A stretch of DNA of 64,000 nt from JASLZO01 sp965247995 (GTDB lineage: Bacteria > Chloroflexota > Dehalococcoidia > UBA6926), in NCBI GenBank assembly GCA_965247995.1, contig OZ252041.1, positions 1,612,001 through 1,676,000 on the forward strand. Direction: 5' to 3'. The translations under genes were made by a program, and so were the position numbers. Shown in pieces: positions 16,167 to 24,870 of the stretch (its first letter is position 1; each line of letters begins with the position of its first letter). The notes under the pieces are model-generated. The model saw only the letters and a program-made list of their open reading frames with translations. It did not search any database and had not been told where the DNA came from.

Positions 16167-17426
16167 ATGGCGGATGTAGCTATCCGATCCCAACCACCGG
16201 CTTCCTTAAGTCAGTCGAATACGTCGATCGCTGCCACCGTGGCTATCTTGTCCATCGGTTGGGTCTTCATCTACCTCGATCGAGTTCTCATCTTTCCGCT
16301 GCTGCCGGTCGTTGGCGCCGAGTTCGGCATCGGCGATACATTGCGTGGGTTGATCGTCAGTTCCTATTTCGTTTTCTACGTCGGGATGCAGATTCCAGCG
16401 GGCATGTTGGGCGACCGGTACGGTCTCGGACGGGTCCTTTTTGTGACCTACCTGATCGTTGGTTTGGCTCTGATCGGGATCGGCGTGCTCAGCCACTGGT
16501 ACTTGGTGTTGCTCGTCTTTGCAGCGCTCCACGGACTCGGAGCTGGTGCTTACTACTCGGGGTCATACGGTGTCACCATCGGTGCGGTGCCTGTCGCACG
16601 GAGGGGCGTCGCATCTGCCGTCGTATCCGTCGGTATGGCATCCGGTCTGGGTCTGGGTCTGGTCCTAGCTGCCCCCTTGGCTTCGGCGTTGGGATCCTGG
16701 CGCCAACCGTTCCTTGTGATGGCAATTCCCACGATCGTGCTTGCGGGCCTCATCTACTACGTCACAAAGAAGACACCGTCCGCGACCGCGACAAATAGAG
16801 AAGATCCGATTGTGGTGCTTCGGGCTGCGATGCGGAACAAGAACCTGGTTCTCCTCTGCTTCGCGTCGTTTTGCGCGTTGTACGGCTATTGGGTGCTGAT
16901 CACGTGGGCTCCCAGCTACCTCTTGGAGAACCGGGCATTCGACCTTGCACGAGCAGGGCAGTTCACGGCCGTCCTCGCGGTAGCGTCAATCCCTGGCGCC
17001 TTGTTCTGGGGGCCCTTATCGGACCGCTTCGGACGAAAATGGATCTCGGTCGGAATGCTGTTCATGGGCAGCGGCGCGATCGCGGTCGTCGGTATCGCCA
17101 GTTCGCCCGCAGTGCTCTTCATCGCACTGGCCGGGTACGGTCTGGTGAGTTCACTGGCTTGGAATCCAGTGATGGTCGCCTGGGCCGGTGACCTGGTCCG
17201 GTCGCGAACCGGCCTGGGGACAGCGATCGGTCTCTTGAACGCGTGTGCGGTCGGAAGCTCGTTTGTGGGGCCCGTCATCACGGGCGCGATCAGCGACCTT
17301 ACCAATTCGCTGACACGGGGCTTCTATGTCGGGGCGGCGGCTCTCTTCGTCGGCGCCGTCCTCTGCATGTTCGTCGAAGAGGGCCGCGGGCTCGAATCAT
17401 CGACGACTGCGAGCGTCGAAAACTGA
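16167..17426 (+). CDS. MFS transporter (ACS/NarK-like)
   Basis: A 419-residue 12-helix major facilitator. Helix 2-3 loop signature GMLGDRYGLGRVLF and the repeat in the second half GPLSDRFGRKWISV are both clear, with GAYYSGSYGVTIGAVP in helix 4. The family transports organic anions, nitrate or sugars; substrate is not determinable. The ATG at 16167 is preferred over the in-frame TTG at 16152. Its stop is 1 bp from the stop of the convergent zinc-knuckle gene. Confidence 0.85.
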   Translation: MADVAIRSQPPASLSQSNTSIAATVAILSIGWVFIYLDRVLIFPLLPVVGAEFGIGDTLRGLIVSSYFVFYVGMQIPAGMLGDRYGLGRVLFVTYLIVGLALIGIGVLSHWYLVLLVFAALHGLGAGAYYSGSYGVTIGAVPVARRGVASAVVSVGMASGLGLGLVLAAPLASALGSWRQPFLVMAIPTIVLAGLIYYVTKKTPSATATNREDPIVVLRAAMRNKNLVLLCFASFCALYGYWVLITWAPSYLLENRAFDLARAGQFTAVLAVASIPGALFWGPLSDRFGRKWISVGMLFMGSGAIAVVGIASSPAVLFIALAGYGLVSSLAWNPVMVAWAGDLVRSRTGLGTAIGLLNACAVGSSFVGPVITGAISDLTNSLTRGFYVGAAALFVGAVLCMFVEEGRGLESSTTASVEN

Positions 17427-17427
17427 G

Positions 17428-18075
17428 TTATCCCGAGTGCTTATTGCGCGTTCGAATGGTGCGGCGGCTTGCGAACCGAGCGACCTCGTCCGCCAGTGCT
17501 GCAACACCGCTCTGCGGCACGATGATCGTCTTCTCATGCGAGGTGTAGTGCGCGGAGACTGTATGGGCCAGTGGGGTCGCGGCGGCCCAAACCGCTACGA
17601 CATCGGCCCAAGCCAGATCGCTCGACGAGCCTTTCGCGATTACGCGCCTTGTCCCATCGACAAACCGCCATTGGATTCCGGGAGGGGTAAGTTGTCGGAG
17701 CGTCGTGTGCCGGGCAAGGTGACCGCCGACCACGACGATCTTCGCCATCCCCGCGCTAGCCAACGCTTGCGCCATGCGATGGAGCGATGCGCGATTGACC
17801 GATCCTTCGCAGACCTCACACGCGAAACGTTCAACGAGAACAGGTTCTCGGCCCTCAGCCAGCCTGGTAATCCCGGTCCGACACGCATCGGTCGAACAGT
17901 GGAACGCGAGCGAGTCGGCGACCGCCGACCGTGCCCGTTGTTCTTTCTGGCGGGCTAGTCGCTGACGGCCTGGACGTGTGATCCCCGCGGCATCCAGAAT
18001 CGCGCGTGCTCGAACCTGTTCGGCGCCACCCGAGATCCCCATCCCTCGAAGAACGCTTGAGATCGGTGTGTCCAT
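17428..18075 (-). CDS. Zinc-knuckle protein with C-terminal DUF2325-like domain
   Basis: About 215 residues. An N-terminal basic helix (ILDAAGITRPGRQRLARQKEQR) is followed by two cysteine pairs, C60-x4-C65 and C86-x2-C89, that look like a zinc site. A C-terminal alpha/beta domain starts at AKIVVVGGHLARHTTLRQL and includes LAWADVVAVWAAATPLAHTVSAHY, resembling DUF2325, a small domain of unknown role. Start is uncertain: ATG at 18075 or GTG at 18096; neither has a clear Shine-Dalgarno sequence. The basic helix plus zinc site could mean nucleic-acid binding, but that is inference. Confidence 0.65.
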   Translation of the reverse strand: MDTPISSVLRGMGISGGAEQVRARAILDAAGITRPGRQRLARQKEQRARSAVADSLAFHCSTDACRTGITRLAEGREPVLVERFACEVCEGSVNRASLHRMAQALASAGMAKIVVVGGHLARHTTLRQLTPPGIQWRFVDGTRRVIAKGSSSDLAWADVVAVWAAATPLAHTVSAHYTSHEKTIIVPQSGVAALADEVARFASRRTIRTRNKHSG

Positions 18076-18131
18076 CAGCGGCGCGTCTGGCGACACATAC
18101 GAACAGCGCGTGAATCGGCGGGTCCGTCCTG

Positions 18132-18137
18132 TAGAAT
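18132..18137 (+). promoter_or_regulatory. TAGAAT -10-like element before the PHP gene
   Basis: TAGAAT ends 15 bases before the ATG of the PHP-domain gene, which has no Shine-Dalgarno sequence. A GTGAAT hexamer 16 bases upstream is a weak -35 candidate. The same hexamer precedes other genes here, which supports it as a promoter core and implies a very short leader. Confidence 0.4.
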
Positions 18138-18152
18138 AATGCGTCCAACCTC

Positions 18153-18857
18153 ATGATGAAACTGGACCTTCATGTTCACACCAATTGGGGTTCTTCGGAC
18201 AGCGGCCTTTCCCCCAGTGACCTGGTCCGTCAAGCGAAGAGCGTTGGTCTGGATGGCGTCTGCGTAACCGAACACGGGACGGTCTGGGACCGTTTTCAGT
18301 TGGAACGGTTCGCGAAGGAACACGATTTCATCATCATTCCGGGCATGGAGGTCGCGACCGACCTCGGCCACATCACCACGTTCGGGCTCGGGGGTTACGG
18401 TGCGGGGATACATCGCGCTGAGACGCTCCGCCGTGCCGTTTCCGCTGCGGACGGGTTCATGATTGCGGCTCACCCCTTTCGTCGGATGTTCGACAATCCG
18501 AAAGTCAGCGGGTGGCCCAAGCTGTATAACCTCGACGAGGCAGCCGAACTCCCTATCTTTCGCCTCGTGGACGAGATGGAGGTTGTGAATGGAGCCAACA
18601 ACGCCAAAGAGAACCTCTTTGCACTTGAAGTCGCCCGAAGGCTCGGTCGGACCGGTGTCGGGGGAAGCGATTCCCACTCCGTGAACGGTCTCGGGGCTGG
18701 GGGCATTGTCCTTGAGAACACCGTAACCACCGTAGAAGAGTTCATCGAGGAGATGCGCTCAGGCCGATACTACCCTTGCGGTTCATTCATCCGCGGCGAG
18801 ATGGTCCCATTCTGGGATGAGACATTTGAGGACGTCCAAGTCCACGGTGGGGCGTGA
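18153..18857 (+). CDS. PHP-domain metal-dependent phosphoesterase
   Basis: A 234-residue PHP protein. Metal ligands follow family order: LDLHVHTNWG at the N terminus, TEHGTVWD, PGMEVATDLGHITTFG, MIAAHPFRR, and GGSDSHSVNGLG near residue 170. These proteins hydrolyse phosphoesters such as histidinol phosphate or nucleotides, but no known his-type context exists here. The stop overlaps the next start by 4 bp (GTGA), so it is co-translated with the exonuclease-helicase, suggesting a nucleotide or DNA-repair substrate. Confidence 0.88.
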   Translation: MMKLDLHVHTNWGSSDSGLSPSDLVRQAKSVGLDGVCVTEHGTVWDRFQLERFAKEHDFIIIPGMEVATDLGHITTFGLGGYGAGIHRAETLRRAVSAADGFMIAAHPFRRMFDNPKVSGWPKLYNLDEAAELPIFRLVDEMEVVNGANNAKENLFALEVARRLGRTGVGGSDSHSVNGLGAGGIVLENTVTTVEEFIEEMRSGRYYPCGSFIRGEMVPFWDETFEDVQVHGGA

Positions 18858-21679
18858 CACAGGGTACATTCCTGACGCTCGAGCGTACCTACGTTGCGAT
18901 CGACCTCGAGACTACTGGCCTCCAGCCTGAAACGGACGGAATCGTCGAAGTCGGTGCGGTCCTGTTCGAAGAGGACCGTGTGCTGGAGACCTTTAATCGG
19001 TTGGTATACCCGGGACGGAGGCTCTCCCAATTCGTTTCTCTCCTAACCGGCATCAAGGACGCGGATATCGCCGGGGCGCCCCGGTTCGACGAGATCGCGG
19101 ATGAGCTGCGGGCATTTATCGGCGACCACACAATTGTTGGGCAGAACGTCTCGTTCGACTTGGCGTTCCTCGCAGCCAACAACCTCCGGCCGAAGGGACC
19201 TGTTCTCGATACGCGATCGATTTCGCGCATCGTGCGCCCCGCCGCGTTCCAGCATGGACTAGATGCGCTTGTCGACGCATTTGGCATCGTCAACGAATCG
19301 CCTCATCGCGCCCTTGCGGACGCGGACGCGACGCGCCGGGTCTTTCTTGCCCTCCGGTCCGCAATTCGCGAACTGACTGACGAGACAGTTGCCGTGGGAA
19401 GCGCGCTCTCCCTGGCTGCCGGCAACGCCTGGGCGGAAGGCGCGTTGTTTGAGGAAGAGGCCGCTAATCGCCAGCTCCCGCCGGGCGCTGGCGGCGGCGC
19501 GATTGCAGCCGCGGTGAAGCGCACTACTGCGCTTGCTGGACCGGTCGGGCAGCGGCATCAACCAGGCGCATCGACGTTCGAACCGGACGGCATCCAACGA
19601 CTTTTTGAGCCCGGTGGCGCAGTCGAGCGTGCGGTTGAGGAGTACGAACCACGATCGCAGCAAGTCCAAATGGCGACGAAGGTTGCGGAGACACTGCATC
19701 GGGGTGGAACCCTGCTCGCCGAGGCCCCACCTGGCGCGGGGAAGTCAATCGCGTATCTGGTCCCAGCCATTGGGTTCGCCGCCGCGAGTGGCCTGCCAGT
19801 CGTGGTTTCTACCTCGACGAGGGGCCTCCAGGAGCAACTTGCAGACAAGGACCTTCCGCAAGCCCTAAAGGTGTTCGGCCTGGATACAGAGCGCTTCTCG
19901 ACAACGGTCCTGAAGGGACGCGGAAACTACCTCTGTCTTTCTCGACTAACACAAGAGCTCATGCGCCCGGATGTCGGCGGGGATCGGGCTGCGTTCCTAG
20001 CGCGCGTGACCGTTTGGCTCGAATCGACTGAACGGGGAGACATCGGAGAGCTCGCGTTGTTCGATAACGAGCGTGAGTTCTGGCCACCCATATCCGCGGG
20101 TGGCGCCGACGAGCACACCGACTGCGACTACCAACGACGCGGAATCTGTTTCCCGGCGCGAGCGCGGAAGGCGGCCCAGGATGCAGGTTTGATTATCACA
20201 AATCACTCGTTGCTGCTCGCCGACTCCGCGCGCACGGGGGCGGTGTTGGGCCACGCCAAGCACCTAATCATCGACGAAGCGCACCACCTGGAACGGGAGG
20301 CAACGGCTCAGTTCTCTCGGAACGTGACGCGACGCGACCTCGAGGAACTCCTGAATGCACTTGGCGCGCGCGATGGCCGTCCACGTTTTGTGCCCTCAGC
20401 CATGGGGGAAGCTGCTTCTACCGGAGCGTCGGCCAGAACTGCGGAGATCGGCTCGCGCGGCGCCATTGTGGGTGAGCGTGCAGGTGCAGCATCAACCGCG
20501 ATGCAAGCACTCTTCGACGTCGTCGGCCCGTTCGTCGCCCGTGAAACGGGGCAACCGGAAGGCGACGGCGTTGTCCGAGTTACCGAGGGGACCAGACAAT
20601 CACAGGGTTGGGCGCCGATCGGAGAGGCCTGGACGGCCGTTCACGCGACCTTGTCAGCGCTGCGCGTTTCGGTTGATGCGCTAGCGGACGCGATGGAGGG
20701 TGTGGTCGTGGGATACCTCCAGGGCACAATTGAAGACCTCTCGCGGCGGCTCGCCGACGTGCGTCAGGTGTTCGAACTTGTGAGTAGCGGCGATTCGAAG
20801 AACGGGATCGTGTGGCTTACCGCGTCGCGTGGGACGCGCGAGACAGTCCTCGGTTTCCACTGGGCTCCCCTTACCGTCGCACCGATCCTCGCATCCGACC
20901 TCTTGAATGATCGGGATTCGGTCGTCCTCACGAGCGGCACCTTGACCGCCGAAGGCAGTTTCCGCTACGTGAGATCTCGACTCGGCGTTGAACAATCTGC
21001 CGATGAACTCCGGCTCGATTCCCCGTTCGATGGATCTGAAGCGGTCAGTGCGTTCATCCCGAATGACATGCCGTCTCCGGATTCGCCGGGGTATCGACGA
21101 GCGGTCGAACAAGCAGTCGCCCAAATCGCGGCCATAAGCGAAGGAGGCGTTCTGGTCTTGTTCACGTCATACGCCGCGCTGAAGCAGGCGTACGAGTACC
21201 TCCGGGCGGAATTGGCATCGCAAGATATCTCCGTTCTGGGCCAGGGGATCGATGGAGCAGCTGGCCGCCTGATTGAGATGCAGCGCTCCAACCCCAGGAC
21301 GGTATTGCTGGGCGCTGCGACCTTCTGGGAGGGCGTCGACCTGGCCGGGGACGCGCTCCGCGTCCTCGTCATACCTCGCTTGCCGTTCGCGGTGCCGACG
21401 GATCCGATCGTGGCCGGAAGGGGCGAGACCTACGAGGACCCGTTTGGCGAATTCACGCTTCCAGAGAGCTTGCTACGTTTCCGGCAGGGGCTCGGTCGGC
21501 TGATCCGGACGAGGACCGATCAAGGGGCCATCGTCGTGCTCGACTCGCGCGTGCTCAATCGGGCGTACGGCAAAGCGTTTCTTGATGCCTTGCCGACGCC
21601 GACCGTCGCGAAGCCGCCGTTAAGCAACCTGCCAGATGCCGTGGGCGATTGGCTCTACGATCGGCGGGTCCGTGTCTGA
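18854..21679 (+). CDS. dinG: DinG-family helicase with N-terminal DnaQ-type 3'-5' exonuclease domain
   Basis: A 941-residue two-part DNA enzyme. The exonuclease (residues 1-190) has Exo I AIDLETTGL (D17, E19), Exo II VGQNVSFDLAF and Exo III HRALADADATRRVF. The superfamily-2 XPD/DinG helicase has Walker A APPGAGKSIAYL, DEAH in IIDEAHHLE, and motif VI QGLGRLIRTRTDQGA. Cysteines in GNYLCL and TDCDYQRRGICF sit where DinG binds an iron-sulfur cluster, but I see only three, so cluster binding is doubtful. The architecture resembles that of Firmicutes DinG. GTG start overlaps the PHP stop; the 3' end overlaps the glycosylase gene. Confidence 0.9.
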   Translation: MTQGTFLTLERTYVAIDLETTGLQPETDGIVEVGAVLFEEDRVLETFNRLVYPGRRLSQFVSLLTGIKDADIAGAPRFDEIADELRAFIGDHTIVGQNVSFDLAFLAANNLRPKGPVLDTRSISRIVRPAAFQHGLDALVDAFGIVNESPHRALADADATRRVFLALRSAIRELTDETVAVGSALSLAAGNAWAEGALFEEEAANRQLPPGAGGGAIAAAVKRTTALAGPVGQRHQPGASTFEPDGIQRLFEPGGAVERAVEEYEPRSQQVQMATKVAETLHRGGTLLAEAPPGAGKSIAYLVPAIGFAAASGLPVVVSTSTRGLQEQLADKDLPQALKVFGLDTERFSTTVLKGRGNYLCLSRLTQELMRPDVGGDRAAFLARVTVWLESTERGDIGELALFDNEREFWPPISAGGADEHTDCDYQRRGICFPARARKAAQDAGLIITNHSLLLADSARTGAVLGHAKHLIIDEAHHLEREATAQFSRNVTRRDLEELLNALGARDGRPRFVPSAMGEAASTGASARTAEIGSRGAIVGERAGAASTAMQALFDVVGPFVARETGQPEGDGVVRVTEGTRQSQGWAPIGEAWTAVHATLSALRVSVDALADAMEGVVVGYLQGTIEDLSRRLADVRQVFELVSSGDSKNGIVWLTASRGTRETVLGFHWAPLTVAPILASDLLNDRDSVVLTSGTLTAEGSFRYVRSRLGVEQSADELRLDSPFDGSEAVSAFIPNDMPSPDSPGYRRAVEQAVAQIAAISEGGVLVLFTSYAALKQAYEYLRAELASQDISVLGQGIDGAAGRLIEMQRSNPRTVLLGAATFWEGVDLAGDALRVLVIPRLPFAVPTDPIVAGRGETYEDPFGEFTLPESLLRFRQGLGRLIRTRTDQGAIVVLDSRVLNRAYGKAFLDALPTPTVAKPPLSNLPDAVGDWLYDRRVRV

Positions 21680-22547
21680 AGACGAAACGCTTCCAGTCGC
21701 ATTGCACCGTCCGCTGGATCTCGCGGCCACGCTGGATGGCGGTCAGGCATTTCGGTGGATCGCCACGGAGGGCGGTTGGTGGGAGGGCCCGGTCGGCGGG
21801 ACTATCGTCCGGGTCCGCGCGAGTAAACGGTTTCCACGAGTCCTGGACGTTCATCAAGCGGGCGACGTCCTCTCTGAACCTGAACTCCGGAGCTACTTCG
21901 GTCTCGATGACCGGCTGGACGCCGCCCACGCTGCCCTCGAGCAGTGCGGGGTCCCGCCCGACCTCCTGTCCCGAAGCGTCGGACTACACCTGCTTCGTCA
22001 AGACCCCTGGGAAACGCTGGTCGGCTTCATCCTGAGCCAGAACTCCAATATCCCGCGGATCAAAGACAACTTGGAATACTTGACTGGCCACGCCGGTAGC
22101 CCGATTCCGGGAGGGTCCCGAGCCTGGCGGATGATCCCAACACCGGCGGCGATTATCGACCTGGGAGAGGACCAGCTTCGGCAAGGCCGATTGGGGTATC
22201 GGGCCGCTCACCTGGTCGCGACTGCGCGCCTCGTCCACGATGGCGCGGTCGATCTGGATGGGCTCTTGCGCGGGCCGTTCGATTCGACCCGCCGTGCGCT
22301 CCTCGGACTACCTGGAGTCGGCCCAAAGGTTGCCGACTGCGTCCTCGCATACGCTCTCGGGTTCGGCGAAGCCTTCCCGGTCGATACGTGGGTTCACAAA
22401 GCCGTGGGTCGCTGGTGGCCAGATGTCGCATCGACAAACCGCGAGCGAATTGCGTCGTGGGGTAGGGAGGTGTTCGGCCAGAACGCCGCCCACGCCCAGT
22501 TGGTTCTCTTTGGTCTCGAACGGGGGTTCCGACGCCGGAACGACTAG
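21672..22547 (+). CDS. OGG1-type 8-oxoguanine DNA glycosylase/AP lyase
   Basis: A 291-residue HhH-GPD glycosylase with the OGG N-terminal domain: LDGGQAFRW near residue 25, DPWETLVGFILSQNSNIPRIK, the helix-hairpin-helix LLGLPGVGPKVADCVLAYAL containing the catalytic lysine, and the aspartate in FPVDTWVHKAVGRW. It excises oxidised guanine and cleaves the abasic site. The GTG at 21672 overlaps the helicase stop by 8 bp and is chosen over the ATG at 21636. The 4-bp CTAG overlap at its 3' end is shared with the convergent cca stop. Coupling with the helicase gene suggests a DNA-repair unit. Confidence 0.9.
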   Translation: MSEDETLPVALHRPLDLAATLDGGQAFRWIATEGGWWEGPVGGTIVRVRASKRFPRVLDVHQAGDVLSEPELRSYFGLDDRLDAAHAALEQCGVPPDLLSRSVGLHLLRQDPWETLVGFILSQNSNIPRIKDNLEYLTGHAGSPIPGGSRAWRMIPTPAAIIDLGEDQLRQGRLGYRAAHLVATARLVHDGAVDLDGLLRGPFDSTRRALLGLPGVGPKVADCVLAYALGFGEAFPVDTWVHKAVGRWWPDVASTNRERIASWGREVFGQNAAHAQLVLFGLERGFRRRND

Positions 22548-23812
22548 CCGGTCCCGTGCCGCTCCGTCCACCGACGGACAAGTGCACGTTCGCCGGATTC
22601 AGAGCTCGTCCGGCCGTCCAACACCGCATCGCGCAACCTGCCGAGGATCTCGCCAACCATCGGACCCTCTGGGATTCCCATTTGCAGGAGGTCTTGTCCG
22701 CGCAGGACTGGCCGAACCGTTCGATAGTGGTCGATGTGTGCTCGGAGGGCGTTCTTGATCGGATTGGATTCGGACGCGCACGCAGCAACGACGGCCGCGG
22801 GATCGACGGACGCGAGCGCGCGTCGAATCTCGCTAACCGACATCCCCTTTGCCAGATCCTCCCTGAACCGACGGCCGTCCGATTCCGACCAGGCGGCTCC
22901 GACTCGCATAGCTCGACGTTCGTACGGGGTCAGGTTCAACCGGGCGGCCAATGAATCGGTCACCCCGCTGTCCGACAAGCCCAAACCAATGACCGCCCAG
23001 CAGGTGGCGTCCAGGTCGATGTCAACGGGCCTGATGGCTCGGGCCTCGACCAAGTTCGCCGCGACCTGCGCACTCCATGGGATGCCGGGATGGATCGACT
23101 TCAAGGCTCCCCATTCATCCAACAAGCTCAGTGCCGCAGCCGGTTCGCCATCAGCCCAACCGCGGTTGAATTCGTTGCGCAGCCGGTCCCCGCTGATGGT
23201 TCGCAGGTAATGGGTGTCCTGTCGCAACCAGGACTCCGTCTCCGACTCTAGCTCCCATCCCAATCGGCTCGCGTATCGGGCCGCGCGCAGGATGCGCGTC
23301 GCGTCATCGCGAAATGATGAGCTATGAAGCGTCCTGATCGAGCGGTCCTCTATAGCTGCGAGTCCTCCGTGGGGATCGACCAGGGTGCCAAACGACCCGT
23401 CCGGGGCGACGGATGCCGCCATTGCGTTGATCGAAAAGTCGCGGCGCTTCAGGTCGGTCTCCAAGTCGGCGGGTTCGACTTCCGGCAACGCACCGGGTTC
23501 TGCGTACGACTCACGTCGGGCCGTGACGACATCGAACACGGTGCCCACGGCTGAGAGCTTGGCGGTCAGGAATTGGGATCTCCCGTCAAGAGTCGCCATA
23601 CCGGCGCGTTCGACGGCGGACGCGAACCGGCCCACGTCGCCCACGATCACGAGATCGATGTCTGAGACCGGTCGCCCGAGGAGCGCGTCGCGCACTGCGC
23701 CCCCGACTACGTAGAGCGTGCTCCCAAGCTCAGCCGCGACCTCCCCGAAACCCGCCACGGTCTGCGCGACCGGATCGGCCAGGACTTCCGAGAGCCGCGT
23801 GGTGATGTTCAC
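22544..23812 (-). CDS. cca: CCA tRNA nucleotidyltransferase / poly(A) polymerase family
   Basis: A 422-residue class II nucleotidyltransferase. The active site is YVVGGAVRDALLGRPVSDID (GG and D-x-D), followed by ETDLKRRDFSINAMA, HGGLAAIEDRSIRTLH and the ERILRA-type motif seen as DDATRILRAARYASRLG. These add or repair the CCA end of tRNA, or act as poly(A) polymerase. The C-terminal half is helical and variable. The start is GTG at 23812 without an obvious Shine-Dalgarno sequence. No tRNA gene is nearby. Confidence 0.9.
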   Translation of the reverse strand: MNITTRLSEVLADPVAQTVAGFGEVAAELGSTLYVVGGAVRDALLGRPVSDIDLVIVGDVGRFASAVERAGMATLDGRSQFLTAKLSAVGTVFDVVTARRESYAEPGALPEVEPADLETDLKRRDFSINAMAASVAPDGSFGTLVDPHGGLAAIEDRSIRTLHSSSFRDDATRILRAARYASRLGWELESETESWLRQDTHYLRTISGDRLRNEFNRGWADGEPAAALSLLDEWGALKSIHPGIPWSAQVAANLVEARAIRPVDIDLDATCWAVIGLGLSDSGVTDSLAARLNLTPYERRAMRVGAAWSESDGRRFREDLAKGMSVSEIRRALASVDPAAVVAACASESNPIKNALRAHIDHYRTVRPVLRGQDLLQMGIPEGPMVGEILGRLRDAVLDGRTSSESGERALVRRWTERHGTG

Positions 23813-23993
23813 TTACGAACAGCCGCCGGAAAGTCTGCTGAGCAGCAGTACGTCGAAGCTGGACATTTTGCATCTGATGCCGACACGGCAATACAATAAT
23901 GGTTGAACTAGCCGATCATCGTTCAGTTGCGACAGCACCCTAGAACGCTGCTGTAGAAGCGCCTAATCAACGGGTAGTCGACGGGAGGAACAA

Positions 23994-24221
23994 GTGGGAA
24001 CACAGCAATTAGAGGCGTTGCTCGGCGTGCTGAAACAACAGCTTGAGCTTGGCGCCGACGGTGTCATCCTGGGTTCGTGGAGCGTCCGGTTCGACCAAGA
24101 GATGGGCGCCTTCCTGTTTGACAAGTGTGAATTCGGTGATTACTGCGAGGAGCGCCCTTCGATTATTGCGCTGGACGGAACCGTCAAGGACCCGGGAGGA
24201 CCACTCCTCCAAGTCCGCTGA
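23994..24221 (+). CDS. Small hypothetical protein
   Basis: A 75-residue acidic protein (MGTQQLEALLGVLKQQLELG..., with FDKCEFGDYCEERPSII). The GTG start is supported by GGGAGG 5 bases upstream, the clearest ribosome-binding site in this stretch. Two cysteines lie 6 residues apart. I recognise no family. A TACAAT hexamer at 23892-23897 could be its promoter, leaving a leader of about 90 bases. It is 79 bp upstream of the thioredoxin-like gene and could be co-expressed with it. Confidence 0.6.
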   Translation: MGTQQLEALLGVLKQQLELGADGVILGSWSVRFDQEMGAFLFDKCEFGDYCEERPSIIALDGTVKDPGGPLLQVR

Positions 24222-24300
24222 TCGACCGTTCGGACGGAAGCAGCACCTCTGGCTAGTGAACTAACGGGGAACGGAAAATACTGGGAGAGTTGAGGTAAGC

Positions 24301-24870
24301 ATGGTTACGAGCAGTCCAAGCGTTGTCACGCCGGAGCGATTTGCCGCGGGCAAGACCTATGCGGAGTACCGAGCGTCCTTCACCGAATACGGCGATCTCT
24401 ACGACGAGAACTACGAGGGGACGCAAGTATCTGACCAGGACGCGCAGGCATTTCGGGACATCGTTGCGCGCCCTGATGGCGCCGCGAAGGTCTTGGTCAT
24501 CACTGAGAACTGGTGCCCAGACTGCTACCGAGAGGCGCCGGTCATGGCTCGAGTCGCCGAAGCGGCTGGGATGGAGTTGCGGGTCGTCGAGCGAGACCAG
24601 CACAAGGACATCATGGCCGAATTCAGGAAGAATGGAGAATTCGAGTCCATCCCCGTGTTTGTCTTCTACACCAAAGACCACGAATACATCACCCACTTCA
24701 TCGAGCGCTCCACGTACGCGGAAGAGCACATAGGGGACATGCGCGTCGGCACGGAAGGAATGTCCCAAGAAGAGCGCGCCGCTCACAACGCCCGATTCCG
24801 CCAGGAACAGTGGGGAACGTGGCGGCAAGCGACAATCGCCCAGTTGAAGGAGATGCTCGGCGGCAGGTAG
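24301..24870 (+). CDS. Thioredoxin-family protein
   Basis: A 189-residue protein whose central segment KVLVITENWCPDCYREAPVMARVAEAAG is a thioredoxin active-site region with the CPDC dithiol. IPVFVFYTKDHEYITHF follows as the cis-proline strand. There is an N-terminal helical extension of about 65 residues and a C-terminal helical tail rich in Glu/Arg. No signal peptide is seen, so it is cytoplasmic, most likely a reductase or thiol exchange protein. GAGGT lies 5-6 bases before the ATG. The TAG stop shares one base with the GTG of rnc. Confidence 0.87.
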   Translation: MVTSSPSVVTPERFAAGKTYAEYRASFTEYGDLYDENYEGTQVSDQDAQAFRDIVARPDGAAKVLVITENWCPDCYREAPVMARVAEAAGMELRVVERDQHKDIMAEFRKNGEFESIPVFVFYTKDHEYITHFIERSTYAEEHIGDMRVGTEGMSQEERAAHNARFRQEQWGTWRQATIAQLKEMLGGR

